A DNA stretch of 64,000 bases from Bathynomus jamesi (lineage: Eukaryota; Arthropoda; Malacostraca; Isopoda; Cirolanidae), in NCBI GenBank assembly GCA_023014485.1, contig JAJOZX010000923.1, forward strand, positions 605,501-669,500, given 5' to 3'. A model generated the notes under the pieces. It saw only the letters and a program-made list of their open reading frames with translations, ran no database searches and was not told the origin of the DNA. Below, in pieces: positions 20,307-32,096 of the stretch (its first letter is position 1; each line of letters opens with the position of its first letter). The position numbers and the translations under genes are program-made.

Positions 20307-20564
20307 GGTGGTCCAAAAAAATGAAATTGAAAAATATATTTCTCATGACATTTGCCCATATTCCACAACCACTAATGATGTGATGTTGGAAATAAAAAAC
20401 TGGATCGATTCGTGCATATTTAGAGGTGGGCCACCCTTAAATATTAATAGATATAACTCAAAATGCGGTCTGAGATCTTTCTCCATATAAGGAATGAGAA
20501 AATGCTTCAGGACCTCTTATTTGTGCATTTTACATTTTTACCATATATATGTGGCTCACCATAA
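20303..20564 (+). mobile_element. MITE with TTAGGGTGG end, copy 1
   Basis: It starts TTAGGGTGGTCCAAAAAAAT and ends ATGTGGCTCACCATAA, inside (TA)n. A second copy lies in the opposite orientation at 22716-23003. Shared interior pieces include ACATTTGCCCATATT, AACTGGATCGATT and GTGGGCCACCCTTAAATATT-like sequence. It is non-coding, and a TA target duplication is likely. Confidence 0.7.
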
Positions 20565-20610
20565 TATATATACACACAATACAACTCAGAATGGTCACCT
20601 GAGAAACTTT

Positions 20611-20816
20611 TATGTTACACAGACTGCGCATGGAACAAGGAACTCTTCTGGGAAAATTAAATCACAACCCGGTCATGACCCATTGATCACGTTGGGCTTC
20701 CATCACGAAAAAGAAAAACTTTAGTATTTGTCATTTACTATTATTTATTCAGACTATAGTGGATTTAATTTTCCAAGAAGAGTCTCTTGTTCCATGCATG
20801 GTCTGTGTGTAACATT
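20611..20816. mobile_element. Foldback MITE, about 206 bp
   Basis: TATGTTACACAGACTGCGCA and the following 38 bp are inverted at 20757-20816 (CATGCATGGTCTGTGTGTAA). That gives terminal inverted repeats of about 58 bp around a 90-bp loop. Non-coding. Confidence 0.75.
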
Positions 20817-20831
20817 ATATATACAAGTATT

Positions 20832-22075
20832 AGGGATGTACCGAATACTAAAATTCACCGAATACCCAGTATTTGGTGCAAAACTATTCGGTCGAATACC
20901 GAATTCCGAATATTAGTTTTATTTTGGTTATTAGGCGTCACTATAAAACACTGAAGCCTTTATCAGTTTGACAGCACATACAGTAGAATTAATAGTAAAT
21001 GTGAACAAAAGCAGCATGTTTTAGCCACCAAAAATCTGCCAGATTTCCATACTCATGAAAAATTTGCAACTGCATTGACTTCTATATTGCAAGAATGGTC
21101 AATAAAGAGCGATCGTATGCATGCAGTTGTGCACGACAATGGCTGTAATATTACTAAAGCTGTTAGCGTTCTCAAAATTACTCCTGTTGCTTGTGCGAAT
21201 CATACTTTAGCACTTGCAGTTGATGAAGCCCTTCTTAGTCAGAAGTTTGTTTCAGAGATATGTGCAATTGCTCGCCCAATCTGTTGCATTTTAATTATTC
21301 ATCTCCAGCCTTTGACAGACTTAAGGAATTCCAGAAGCAACATAATTTACCCGAAAACAAACTTATGACGTTATCACCCAATGGAACTCTACATTCTATA
21401 TGCTACAACAACTTCTTCAACGAAAAACTGCGGTTGTTGCATACGCCTCGGACTATTACATACTGTAGCAGTGAGTGTAGCAACCTTCAATAATCATCAG
21501 TGGACTCTAATTCAGTGTTGTAAAGCTTCTTAGTCGATGTGAAAAAATAACGAATGACTTTTCCTCTGATTCTTCTTGTCTTCACATGGTGTTTCCCGAT
21601 GCAACAGGTCTCGTGGTATTTTTGCCTAACATAACTGATGATGCAGGTGTTCATACAATGAAAAACGATTCAATAGAAAATTTACAGAATCGTTTCAGGC
21701 AGTGGAAGGCAGACATTACTCGCGTGATTTCTCACGGTTTAGATTCTCGTTTCAAATTTGCTTGCATAACAGTGCTTGACTTTGTAAAAAATGAGATAAT
21801 CATTATGTCTGCATCATCTAACGCTAGTCCTGCACGTAATATAACCTATGGCGATGAAACAACTGATTTTGTTTCACGAGAAGATCAAGAACCTTTGAAA
21901 AAGACCACGAAGGTTAATGTATGGAATTATTTCGATGAGGTTGTGCCTCCACCTGCCAAAAATAATCAGAAAAGTTATCAAAAAGAATTAGACATCTATT
22001 CAAAGGAGCCACGAGTCAGTCCGACACGAATCCTGTTGACTGGGATCGTCATAATGGTGAAAGATTCCTGAAACT
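20832..22075 (+). mobile_element. Decayed hAT element (ZBED-like transposase fragments)
   Basis: The left end TAGGGATGTACCGAATACTA is hAT-like. Degraded coding pieces follow: HDNGCNITKAVSVL, ACANHTLALAVDEALL, FRQWKADITRVISHGLDSRF, NVWNYFDEVV and LDIYSKEPRVS. These are the RNase-H-like fold and the region before the C-terminal dimerisation motif of hAT transposases. Several stops and shifts break it, and no complete transposase or right TIR is visible. Confidence 0.65.
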
Positions 22076-22082
22076 ACTGAAC

Positions 22083-22177
22083 AGCTGGGTTTTCCTGCGC
22101 GCCGCATGACGTCACTGGGTCTCGATCCCGGGGCCAATGGATTCGTGGTCAGCGATGCTAACCAGTAAACTACCGAG

Positions 22178-22182
<5 letters not shown>
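22083..22182 (-). repeat. tRNA-derived SINE head
   Basis: On the minus strand GCCTCGGTAGTTTACTGGTT followed by AGCATCGCTGACC reads as a polymerase III A box. About 35 bases later CCCGGGATCGAGACCC reads as a slightly decayed B box. The molecule does not fold as a full tRNA, so it is a SINE head or tRNA relic and not a tRNA gene. Confidence 0.55.
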
Positions 22183-22217
<35 letters not shown>

Positions 22218-22219
<2 letters not shown>

Positions 22220-22640
22220 TAGCTGAGGTACCCGGCGTTGCCCGGGATAAATTTCACATTAGATCCCCAGTTTAAATAAAATAAAGTTTAAGACAAAAGG
22301 CTGAATTTGATTAAAATTATTTATCTTAATTCTTCAACCCATAAGAGGTTCCCGTGCCAAATTTGGTAGCTCTAGGTCAAACGGTTTGAAGTCGTCCTAA
22401 AAAATAATTATATGTGAAGCTCAAGATTTTCATGACTAATTATTTGGTCAATAAAACTATCGAAAAGAACACAGTCATGAAAATCTTAAGATTTAGAAAT
22501 CTAGACAAGTGTGAAGCTCAAAATTTTCACGGCTGCGTTCTTTTCTGTAGTTTAATCGTGATGCTGGGGCCTTCGGGCCCAAACAGACAAACAGACAGGC
22601 TGACCGACTAAAGGACAAACAAACAGACAAGCGAAAATAT
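22218..22640 (+). repeat. Dispersed repeat with CCCGGCGTTGCCCGGG start
   Basis: It begins CTAGCTGAGGTACCCGGCGT, followed by TGCCCGGGATAAATTTCAC, and ends in (ACAGACAA)-like sequence. Relatives or parts occur at 46545-46990 and 58185-58560, sharing GAGGTTCCCGTGCCAAATTT and GTGAAGCTCAAGATTTTCAT. It is non-coding, probably a short retroposon family in this genome. Confidence 0.6.
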
Positions 22641-22648
22641 ATAATAGA

Positions 22649-22715
<67 letters not shown>

Positions 22716-22719
<4 letters not shown>

Positions 22720-22999
22720 GGTGAGCCACACATATATGGTAAAATATTCTCATTCCGTATATGCAGAAAGACCTCAGAACAGATTTTGAGCTTTATCTAT
22801 TAATATTTAAGGGTGGCGCAAGTTTGAAGAAATTTGCCACCCCAAACTGTATAATGATACTAAGGTTTAGAGTTGCGCCACCTCTAAATATGCAAAAATC
22901 GATCCAGTTTTTTATTTTCAACATCAATAGTGGCTGGGAAATATGGGCAAATGTCATGATAAATATACATTTTTTTTCATTTTCGTTATTTGGACCACC

Positions 23000-23003
<4 letters not shown>
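22716..23003 (-). mobile_element. MITE with TTAGGGTGG end, copy 2 (inverted)
   Basis: This is the reverse-oriented relative of the MITE at 20303-20564. The ends are TTAGGGTGAGCCACACATAT and GGACCACCCTAA, and it is embedded in (TA)n on both sides. A short internal stretch reads ATGACATTTGCCCATATTTC on the minus strand, as in copy 1. Confidence 0.7.
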
Positions 23004-23068
<65 letters not shown>

Positions 23069-23236
23069 GACCTTTCGGACCATAGGTTTGTTCTACAGTT
23101 ATTTTATAGTCTCGATTTATAACTTAGGGACCTTTGCATGGTAAATCCTGTGTACGCCCCTCGCCCTCTTTCCTTTCATTTCTCTATGTATCTTCCCGAC
23201 AGAACTGCATTTATATATATATAATATATATATATT

Positions 23237-23321
<85 letters not shown>

Positions 23322-23603
23322 CTATGCACTACGAACATTTATATTGAACTAAATAATTAAATTAATTGAATCAATTATTAATTATTATTGAGATTCCAGC
23401 CTTATTACTTGTACAAGCTATACATTTATAGTCAATTCTAAGCTTGTTACCATATAATTTATGCAGTTCATGATTTTTTTATAATATTTATACAATTTTA
23501 CGAGTATTCCTTTTGAGCAAGAGAACGAGCGAACTGCTACCTTGCTTATCAAAGTCATAAAAGACGTCCAAGAAGCGAACGAACGGCTAATCTCTATACA
23601 TGC
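23004..23603. other. (TA)n, (TA)n-(GA)n arrays and left flank of the palindromic element
   Basis: Long (TA)n at 23003-23066 and (TA)n-(GA)n at 23220-23316. The rest, up to the CATGC target copy at 23599-23603, is AT-rich with no gene I can support. Confidence 0.7.
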
Positions 23604-24540
23604 AGTAGTATAGCCGCAAAAGGGGAGAGTGCAAGAATGTTGCAGGTTATTATGTAATGTTGCAAAGGGGGTGGGGTTGTTGCAAAGGGGGAGGGGGGTG
23701 TTGCAAAAAAAAGAAAAACAAAGAAAAAAAAGAAAAAAAGAAAAAAGAAAGAAAAAAACAGTACTGGCCTTTGTTGCCAACCTAGGTTGCAAGGGGCATG
23801 CAACTTGGGGGCCTCCCCCAAGCTATTTCCCCCAAAGGACCAGAGAGAAAGGAGGAGAGGTGTTCACCTGGCAGGAGCCAAGTGCACATTAAGACTTCAG
23901 CCGAGTAGGCGTTGTTTTATAGGCTCCTAATCAGCCAGAATCAGCCAGTTGGCTGAGCCAAGAAGGGGGAGGGGAGGGGTACACCTGAAGGAGAGAGAGA
24001 CACCTGAAGGAGAGAGAGACGCCTGAAGGAGAGAGAGGCACCTGTAGGAGAGAGAGAGACCTGAAGGAGAGAGAGAGACGCCTGAAGGAGAGAGAGAGAC
24101 GCCTGTAGGAGAGAGAGAGAGAGAGAGACGCCTGAAGGAGAGAGGAGTTCTCCCCCAAGTTATTTTCGTTTTCCTAACCTAAGAGGCCACTAAGGGGTTT
24201 TACCAAAGGGCCTGAAAGAGAAGGACCAGAGGTCCTTCCTCGGCTGGGAGCCGAGGTGGAATGAGTCTTTCACCAACTTCGCGGTCTTTTATAAGCCTCT
24301 ATTCTGGCTGAATTGCCAGATAGCGCAATGTGTTCAGTTGCTGAGTTGTCAGATCGCACCATGTATGCAGATGCAGAGTTGCTACATCAAGCCATGTAAT
24401 CGGGTGCTGATGTGCCAGATTGCACTATCAGATAGCGCCATGTATTCCAGAAATATTAATCATCCATTGTGTAACACAATATGACGATAGTTATTCCAAT
24501 TAAATTCTGTTTAAATACACCTTTATTAATTGCATACCTT
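23604..24540 (-). repeat. Left terminal block of the palindromic element
   Basis: This is the mirror image of 38830-39785. It contains TTGCAAC repeats, an A/G-rich run, GTTTTATAGGC (TATA-like on the minus strand), a GAGAGACGCCTGAAGGA-type minisatellite (23980-24150, about 20-bp units), a second TATA-like box on the minus strand near 24290, and degenerate CAGATAGCGCCATGTAT repeats (24310-24450). No gene. Confidence 0.7.
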
Positions 24541-24582
24541 TCCAGTTTTTTTTTTGCAATGATCGGACGGCTAGATATATAT

Positions 24583-24637
<55 letters not shown>

Positions 24638-24660
24638 AATTCTTTTCTTATGTTAGGTAA

Positions 24661-24693
<33 letters not shown>

Positions 24694-24903
24694 ATATATA
24701 ATATATATTATATATATTTATTTTATAACATTTAATTTTAGTTTAGAAGCAAATTTAACATTAACTTCATTGAACTTAAACTTTTCGAAACAAATAACAT
24801 AGTTTACCTTCGAAAACGTCATAATAGAAAATAATTAATTTTATGGTTAACTAGTTTATTTCGTTTACTATAATTATGTATATACAGTCTTTTAAGCAGC
24901 TTA

Positions 24904-24955
<52 letters not shown>
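24541..24955. repeat. AT-rich stretch with three (TA)n arrays
   Basis: (TA)n runs at about 24585-24636, 24660-24720 and 24906-24955. The matching part of the right arm (38490-38820) has the same unique sequence but shorter arrays. No coding sequence. Confidence 0.8.
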
Positions 24956-24957
<2 letters not shown>

Positions 24958-25069
24958 GAACTCTTTCAGCTAAAGAAGCCTTATGTATAGAATTGGTTGT
25001 GTAATAGCTGATATTAAACTCTTTTAACATGTTCTGAAAGCACGGCTTATAATTTCCTTCCCCATATCC
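24956..25069 (-). pseudogene. Polinton integrase fragment, left arm
   Basis: This 114-bp segment matches 9478-9592 of the integrase gene on the same strand (for example AAGCCTTATGTATAGAATTG against AGACCTTATGTATAGAATTG). It covers the region between the second and third catalytic acids. It carries an indel and no open frame. The mirror copy is at 38377-38490. Confidence 0.8.
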
Positions 25070-26513
<1,444 letters not shown>

Positions 26514-26867
26514 TTATGGAGAGAGAGAGTTTTGTTCAAATAACGGGATATGCTTGTACGAGTTTACAATTACATCATTATTGCTCTGCATTACGCAGTA
26601 TATGCGGCTTAATAATATTTCACCGCTTAAAGTATAGGGAAGCCTGTATTCGATATGAAGGGCTTTCATATCGTTCAGTACTATTTTTGTTCCCACTTTA
26701 CAACCGGTTGGTAAGTCATCTTTAAACACGTCTAGAATACAATCAAAAGCACGCACAAAGAGTTCATCGTTAGCTACATTATTAAATACAAGTTTATAAA
26801 CACGCTTTTCCAATCGAGGGTTTATTTCTACCGACTCGAGCTTTTCAATCGTGAACTCACTCAACAT
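26514..26867 (-). CDS. Unknown gene M3, left arm outer copy
   Basis: 117 residues, open from ATG 26867 (MLSEFTIEKLESVEINPRLE) to SPLF-like end EQNSLSP. The shared core is KRVYKLVFNNVANDELFVRA, CILDVFKDDLPTGCK and KIVLNDMKALHIEYR. This is the best-preserved M3 in the left arm; only the last 13 residues differ from Polinton B because of a junction with unrelated DNA. The M2b remnant upstream overlaps its start in another frame. I do not recognise the family. Confidence 0.5.
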   Translation of the reverse strand: MLSEFTIEKLESVEINPRLEKRVYKLVFNNVANDELFVRAFDCILDVFKDDLPTGCKVGTKIVLNDMKALHIEYRLPYTLSGEILLSRIYCVMQSNNDVIVNSYKHIPLFEQNSLSP

Positions 26868-27020
26868 AGCGGCAATTGAAATAATCTTCTAAATCGTTAC
26901 GACAACTGCGCGTTATATAAAGAAATAGTTCTTCAGGGTGAACGGTGTAGGTGAGCTCAGCCTTGTACCGATCAATTGCTTTATACCAAAGTTTTATAAG
27001 AAACACCAAATAATTGTCCC
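26857..27020 (-). pseudogene. M2b C-terminal remnant, left arm
   Basis: The frame reads LWYKAIDRYKAELTYTVHPE, then NDLEDYFNCRYVE, the last 55 residues of M2b. Upstream the homology ends abruptly at the 106-bp tandem repeats, so everything before residue about 185 of M2b has been replaced. The stop overlaps the M3 ATG. Confidence 0.6.
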
Positions 27021-27490
27021 CTAGCGCAATTGGAAAGGTTTTCACCCCACCTTAGACCCACAGTTTAACATTAGAAAATTCTGAAACCTGACTCAGTGCC
27101 AAAAAGAAACACCAAATAATTGTCCCCTAGCGCAATTGGAAAGGTTTTCACCCCACCTTAGACCCACAGTTTAACATTAGAAAATTCTGAAACCTGACTC
27201 AGTGCCAAAATGAAACAAAATAATTGTCCCCTAGCGCAATTGGAAAGGTTTTCACCCCACCTTAGACCCACAGTTTAACATTAGAAAATTCTGAAACCTG
27301 ACTCAGTGCCAAAAAAGAAACACCAAATAATTGTCCCTAGCGCAATTGGAAAGGTTTTCACCCCACCTTAGACCCACAGTTTAACATTAGAAAATTCTGA
27401 AACCTAACTCAGTGCCAAAAATGAAACACCAAATAATTGTCCCCTAGCGCAATTGGAAAGGTTTTCACTCCGCCTTAGACCCACAGTTTA
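27000..27490. repeat. Tandem repeat, five units of about 106 bp (left arm)
   Basis: Units begin AAACACCAAATAATTGTCCC and contain TTAGACCCACAGTTTAACAT. Five units are present here against four in the mirror array at 36107-36475. The CTTAGACC(C/T)ACAGTTTAACGTGGA core also occurs once in a LINE fragment at 57728-57756, suggesting where the unit came from. Confidence 0.85.
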
Positions 27491-27874
27491 ACGTGGATTC
27501 AGAAATACATCTCGTCGATTGCTCACTATTTCATCGAGATAATTAAAGCTCAGGACCTGCATTGTCTATAAGATCTGTGGCGCGTGGAGCCTTCAGAAGA
27601 GGTGCCAGATACCATTGTATACATTATCATGGAGAGCTGACAGACACCATTGCTCAGGTACACAGTTGACAGATTGTACCATTTATTTTCTTAAAAGTTG
27701 GTTTAGAATTCCGCTAGTAGGTTTACAAGGCGTAACATGATGTAATTAACCAAAAGAATTAAGTAAAACATCATTGCATCATTCTGTTTATTATAAATAT
27801 ATAGAAAATAAATATACATTTGAATGATAATAGAAATGAGGAATATGCATATAATCCGCCAATATAACAGTACA

Positions 27875-27925
<51 letters not shown>

Positions 27926-28138
27926 TATGGCGATATATAGAAATAAATATACATTTCAATAATAATGGAAATATGCATATAATCCTTCAATATATCAGTA
28001 CAGGAGAAATATCACACAAATATATAAATACATTTCACTTTTTTTCAAAATACTAAACTCGCACTTAATCGAGTTTACAATTACATCATTATTGCTCTAC
28101 ATTACGCAGTATATACGGTTTAATAATATTTCACCGCT
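27491..28138. other. Element 3' region with (AC)n array, left arm
   Basis: Non-coding. It matches the region after M3 in Polinton B (18040-18590), including TTTAATTCTTTTGGTT-like sequence, and holds an (AC)n array at 27876-27922 that is (TG)n at 35666-35704 in the other arm. Confidence 0.7.
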
Positions 28139-28384
28139 TTAAGTATAGGGAAACCTGTACTCGATATGAAGGGCTTTCATATCGTTCAGTACTATTTTTG
28201 TTCCCACTTTACAACCGGATGGTAAGTCATCTTTAAATACGTCTAGAATACAATCAAAAGCACGCACAAAGAGTTCATCGTTAGTTACATTATTAAACAC
28301 AAGTTTATAAACACGCTTTTCCAATCGAGGGTTTATTTCTACCGACCCGAGCTTTTCAATCGTGAACACGTCTTCACTCAACAT
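28139..28384 (-). pseudogene. M3, left arm middle copy (truncated by stop)
   Basis: ATG 28384 opens MLSEDVFTIEKLGSVEINPR. The frame stops at EYRFPYT because of a small indel. The homologous sequence continues in another frame to about 28030 (SNNDVIVNSIKCEF). Confidence 0.5.
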
Positions 28385-28478
28385 AGCGGCAATTGAAATA
28401 ATCTTCTAAATCGTTACGACAACTGCGCGTTATATAAAGAAATAGTTCTTCAGGATAATTTTCACGAACTAGGCACAT
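28374..28478 (-). pseudogene. Deleted M2a/M2b fusion, 34 codons
   Basis: The first seven codons of M2a (MCLVREN) are joined directly to the last 27 of M2b (PEELFLYITRSCRNDLEDYF and on). This is an internal deletion of about 0.9 kb relative to Polinton B, with CCTGAA present at both deletion points. The same junction occurs in all four inner module copies. Confidence 0.6.
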
Positions 28479-28492
28479 TTTATAATGTTTTA

Positions 28493-29083
28493 CTAAACAT
28501 CTTCACACACCGGCGCACTATTTGAGAGGAACATATGCTCATATTTTTCCTTTCTGCCCATCAAACGATACTCATCTCTAAAGTCTGTTAAAAACTCACG
28601 CAGGGCACTAGCCACAACCTCACTACGAACCTCGTCATGATATACATTAATATAGTGATAAAAATACTTAAGATTGTCCATGATCACGAGATTCACATTT
28701 TCAGTCGTAGGGTATGAGTAATCGACATGGTGTAGCATGACGTAATGCCGCTTGTCACACCACCCATCCGCAAGACTCATTATCCATACCTGCTGCTTCT
28801 CTTCTGCACGCGTTGTTTCTTTTACTTTACGGTATATGTGAGACTTTATAAAGTTTAGCTCTGCAGCATACTTCAGCACATCGTCAGTGCAACGAAAGCC
28901 TTCAATGGTCTCACCAGAACATCCGTAGAGTATTTGTACATCTTGGAACTTCACACAATCCAATGTGGTTTTAAAAGAGGCATAGGAGGGGGGAATAGGA
29001 AGTTTTTCGGTATCCACCACATCCTGGCACTTTGCTGAATACCATTTCATAAACGTTGTACAAGCAATATTAAAGGTAGCCAT
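28493..29083 (-). CDS. Unknown gene M1, intact copy
   Basis: 196 residues, the only M1 copy of five without a visible lesion. It starts MATFNIACTTFMKWYSAKCQ and ends SNSAPVCEDV. Features I can see are a conserved FKTTLDCVKFQDVQILYGCS, the charged helix YRKVKETTRAEEKQQ, LADGWCDKRHYVMLHHVDYS, and a helical C-terminus FLTDFRDEYRLMGRKEKYEH. There is no signal peptide or membrane segment. The frame upstream of the ATG stays open for about 50 codons (IQKKNQTCIQ), so a longer product after splicing at the ACAG of the leader is possible. Family and function unknown. Confidence 0.55.
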   Translation of the reverse strand: MATFNIACTTFMKWYSAKCQDVVDTEKLPIPPSYASFKTTLDCVKFQDVQILYGCSGETIEGFRCTDDVLKYAAELNFIKSHIYRKVKETTRAEEKQQVWIMSLADGWCDKRHYVMLHHVDYSYPTTENVNLVIMDNLKYFYHYINVYHDEVRSEVVASALREFLTDFRDEYRLMGRKEKYEHMFLSNSAPVCEDV

Positions 29084-29265
29084 TTGAATACACGTCTGAT
29101 TTTTCTTCTGAATACACGTCTGATCTCTCGGTCTTACTGCAGTCGACTGACCACGCAGGGAATCACAGATAGTAGCATGACTCACGGTCTTACAGTGGGC
29201 GGAGCTTAGAATTTTCGCCTGTGCACACACAAAGGAGAAAGTGAAACGCTAATTGAAACATGAGT
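29084..29265 (-). promoter_or_regulatory. M1 leader, left arm outer unit
   Basis: On the minus strand TTTCAATTAGCGTTTCACTT, TCTCC, a short TTTGTGTGTGCACAGGCGAA loop, then AATTCTAAGCTCCGCCCAC precede M1. A direct repeat of CAGACGTGTATTCA lies just before the ATG. The loop is only 14 bp here against about 50 bp in Polinton B. Confidence 0.4.
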
Positions 29266-29360
29266 TATTTAATAAACGAGATATTCAGTTAACACAAGAA
29301 ATAACAGAAAACACAAGAAAAAACAAATGCTTAGATTTGGTGATCACAAACAACAGAAAC

Positions 29361-29600
29361 CTAAAGAAACCTGTACTCGATATGAAGGGCTTTCATATCG
29401 TTCAGTACTATTTTTGTTCCCACTTTACAACCGGATGGTAAGTCATCTTTAAATACGTCTAGAATACAATCAAAAGCACGCACAAAGAGTTCATCGTTAG
29501 TTACATTATTAAACACAAGTTTATAAACACGCTTTTCCAATCGAGGGTTTATTTCTACCGACCCGAGCTTTTCAATCGTGAACACGTCTTCACTCAACAT
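29361..29600 (-). pseudogene. M3, left arm inner copy (truncated by duplication junction)
   Basis: Identical to the middle copy from MLSEDVFTIEK to HIEYRF, then cut at the junction of the roughly 1.2 kb tandem duplication (GAAACCTAAAGAAACCTGTA), beyond which the next unit's leader follows. Confidence 0.55.
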
Positions 29601-29694
29601 AGCGGCAATTGAAATAATCTTCTAAATCGTTACGACAACTGCGCGTTATATAAAGAAATAGTTCTTCAGGATAATTTTCACGAACTAGGCACAT
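29590..29694 (-). pseudogene. Deleted M2a/M2b fusion, second left copy
   Basis: Same 34-codon fusion and breakpoint as at 28374-28478, shifted by exactly the 1216-bp tandem period. Confidence 0.6.
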
Positions 29695-29708
29695 TTTATA
29701 ATGTTTTA

Positions 29709-30298
29709 CTAAACATCTTCACACACCGGCGCACTATTTGAGAGGAACATATGCTCATATTTTTCCTTTCTGCCCATCAAACGATACTCATCTCTAAAGT
29801 CTGTTAAAAACTCACGCAGGACACTAGCCACAACCTCACTACGAACCTCGTCATGATATACATTAATATAGTGATAAAAATACTTAAGATTGTCCATGAT
29901 CACGAGATTCACATTTTCAGTCGTAGGGTATGAGTAATCGACATGGTGTAGCATGACGTAATGCCGCTTGTCACACCACCCATCCGCAAGACTCATTATC
30001 CATACCTGCTGCTTCTCTTCTGCACGCGTTGTTTCTTTTACTTTACGGTATATGTGAGACTTTATAAAGTTTAGCTCTGCAGCATACTTCAGCACATCGT
30101 CAGTGCAACGAAAGCCTTCAATGGTCTCACCAGAACATCCGTAGAGTATTTGTACATCTTGGAACTTCACACAATCCAATGTGGTTTTAAAAGAGGCATA
30201 GGAGGGGGAATAGGAAGTTTTTCGGTATCCACCACATCCTGGCACTTTGCTGAATACCATTTCATAAACGTTGTACAAGCAATATTAAAGGTAGCCAT
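29709..30298 (-). pseudogene. M1, left arm inner copy (one-base deletion)
   Basis: Nearly identical to the intact M1. One G is missing from a G run near 30186 (codons for IPIPP), shifting the frame between residues about 34 and 36. The downstream frame is open to the normal stop. The mirror copy at 33295-33884 has the same deletion, so this lesion predates the palindrome or was copied between the arms. Confidence 0.6.
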
Positions 30299-30815
30299 TT
30301 GAATACACGTCTGATTTTTCTTCTGAATACACGTCTGATCTCTCGGTCTTACTGCAGTCGACTGATCACGCAGGGAATCACAGATAGTAACATGACTCAC
30401 GGTCTTACAGTGGGCGGAGCTTAGAATTTTCGCCTGTGCACACACAAAGGAGAAAGTGAAACGCTAATTGAAACATGAGTTATTTAATAAACGAGATATT
30501 CAGTTAACACAAGAAATAACAGAAAACACAAGAAAAAACAAATGCTTAGATTTGGTGATCACAAACAACAGAAACCTAATACTTTAAAGAAAGCATTCTA
30601 TTAAATACTTTTAGCCTATGTTCACGAATTAATACCGGTTTTAAAATAGATTCGACAAGAAGACCGGCTGGACTGATTTTATAGAAATTCAAGGATTCCA
30701 AGTTGATCACGAGAGAAGTTATGTAGTCATCTTCCATGCTGCAAAATCTCGTCGTTAGCCTGTCTGCTCAGAGCACCGACAAGAGGTAAAATCGAATCCA
30801 CATCAACACAAAATT
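30299..30815 (-). other. M1 leader and 3' region of the IER-like gene, left arm
   Basis: The leader (TTTCACTTTCTCC and TGTGTGCACAGGCGAA) lies at about 30410-30475. The remaining 340 bp to the IER-like stop hold no coding sequence I recognise. They match 32773-33100 in the right arm. Confidence 0.5.
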
Positions 30816-31364
30816 TTAGTCGCTAAAATAACAGCCTGAGTATTGTTCATGTTCTAAATTATCTTTGATTCGTTTTGATAAAATTGAGTAAACTGCAGCC
30901 TTTGTTTCCTGATCAGAAACTCTCCGTCTTTTTCTGGTATGGTGCAAGGCTTCGTTGCAACCATATTCACTGCACGAGTCTACTTCACAGTCGTTGCCTT
31001 CTAATCTAGATTTACACTCTTCACTAATGCATTCAATGGGTGAATAATCATCTTGGTTGATATTATTGACACCACATTCGAGAGGGCTCACTGGGGTAAC
31101 GGACACTTCAGGTAATGGTGCGGACGCTTGAGGTGGGTCGGGGACAATCTCCTCAGGTTGCCCTTGTGGCGGGGCAAATATTGTGTGGGGGTAATTATGT
31201 GTTGCTTCTAAGTAAACAAAACGGGCTTTATGTAACACAGTGGCAATTAATAATGATTTATGCAAAGATGCACCAGCTCTTCTGGAACGTCTGGATGCAA
31301 TTTTACCGAGCGATATATTTATCAACTTGTGTGCTTCAAACCCGTTTGGAACGTCAGATATCAT
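30816..31364 (-). CDS. IER2/IER5-family immediate early response protein (intact copy)
   Basis: 182 residues from ATG 31364 (MISDVPNGFEAHKLINISLG). Residues 10-53 match the IER2/IER5/IER5L signature: EAHKLINISLGKI, a basic SRR..R turn, then G.SLHKSLLIATVLHKARFVY ending in YLEA. In animals these nuclear proteins are made rapidly after growth or stress signals and, in vertebrates, bind PP2A-B55 and affect HSF1. A Pro-rich stretch (PPQGQPEEIVPDPPQASAPL), a basic nuclear-localisation-like HHTRKRRRVSD, and a C-terminal helix (AAVYSILSKRIKDNL) follow, all family-like. IER genes are typically intronless, so a single frame is expected. A TATA box and a TGACGTC site lie upstream. The family assignment is from sequence pattern only. 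Confidence 0.75.
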   Translation of the reverse strand: MISDVPNGFEAHKLINISLGKIASRRSRRAGASLHKSLLIATVLHKARFVYLEATHNYPHTIFAPPQGQPEEIVPDPPQASAPLPEVSVTPVSPLECGVNNINQDDYSPIECISEECKSRLEGNDCEVDSCSEYGCNEALHHTRKRRRVSDQETKAAVYSILSKRIKDNLEHEQYSGCYFSD

Positions 31365-31464
31365 GTTCACCACCTAGGAATTGGTCAAGGCACAGAGAGC
31401 TAACTAACACGACTCTATCCTCTATTTCCAATCTTGTAATGAGTTAAAGTGAAAGTTACGCCTG

Positions 31465-31490
31465 CCTTTATACAATGTCGTTCTGACGTC
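31465..31490 (-). promoter_or_regulatory. TATA box and CRE-like site of left IER-like gene
   Basis: On the minus strand TATAAAGG (31465-31472) lies about 100 bp upstream of the ATG, and TGACGTC on the plus strand (31484-31490), a core CRE/ATF site, lies just upstream of it. Both are kept in the right-arm copy. CREs and TATA boxes are typical of immediate-early genes. Confidence 0.5.
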
Positions 31491-31564
31491 GTTATCAAGC
31501 TCCACACAGGGCATTTCCAGGAAGTAACATGAATCACGTTGCTGTTCTTTCACCTGTACAAACG

Positions 31565-31603
<39 letters not shown>

Positions 31604-31979
31604 CGAATACGATGGAACTTCGTTTGAGCAGCATTCTCAACGCCTCGTACGATGTGTCCGTGACGAAATCGTTGCGCGTGTTCAGGCGTAATTCCCGTAC
31701 CATTAGCTATGTACTGGAAACGGAATGTAGACCGACAAACAAACGGGTTTATTTACGGCTCCTTGTAATGACTCCGTCCGTCGTCTCTCGGGTTAACATA
31801 ATTTCATTTGTTAACTTGTTTATTACACATGTTTTTAAATATATATGTCTTGAATATAATCATTGATGTGTCTGTTGTTAACTTATTTATTACACGTGTT
31901 TGTAAATATATATATAGCTTGAATATTTCTTTTATTAAATACATCATGTTTCAATCAACGTTTCACTTTCTCCTTTGTG
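31565..31979 (+). other. Central spacer: (AC)n, M2a/M2b fragment and two element 3' ends
   Basis: The only long non-palindromic part of the element. After an (AC)n run, 31612-31745 carries the start of M2b (MELRLSSILNASYDVSVTKS) and, in the overlapping frame, the end of M2a (CVRDEIVARVQA-stop), so this fragment has the full-length type of M2. It then has two direct copies of GTTAACTTRTTTATTACACR followed by TGTTTKTAAATATATAT, the sequence that follows PolB in Polinton B, and ends in the M1-type leader. Confidence 0.6.
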
Positions 31980-32045
31980 TGTGTGTGTGTGTATGTGTTG
32001 TGTGTGTGTGTGTGTGTGCGTGCGTTTGTACAGGTGAAAGAACAG
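31960..32045 (+). promoter_or_regulatory. M-type leader adjoining the right IER-like gene
   Basis: TTTCACTTTCTCCTTTGTGT, a long imperfect (TG)n, and GTGCGTGCGTTTGTACAGGT then GAAAGAACAGCAACG. It is the same hairpin-like cassette that precedes M1, but here it leads into the IER-like gene, which would place the captured gene under the module's own leader. Confidence 0.4.
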
Positions 32046-32096
32046 CAACGTGATTCATGTTACTTCCTGGAAATGCCCTGTGTGGAGCTTGATAAC

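Noticed and set aside
22083..22182. Functional tRNA gene
   Set aside because: A and B boxes are recognisable but the acceptor and anticodon stems do not form; it is best called a SINE head.
27000..27490. CRISPR-like regular repeats
   Set aside because: Units of about 106 bp are directly contiguous with no unique spacers, in a eukaryotic genome.
31115..31447. 110-codon plus-strand frame across the left IER-like gene
   Set aside because: Antisense to the IER-like gene; its mirror at 32182-32469 is equally a shadow.
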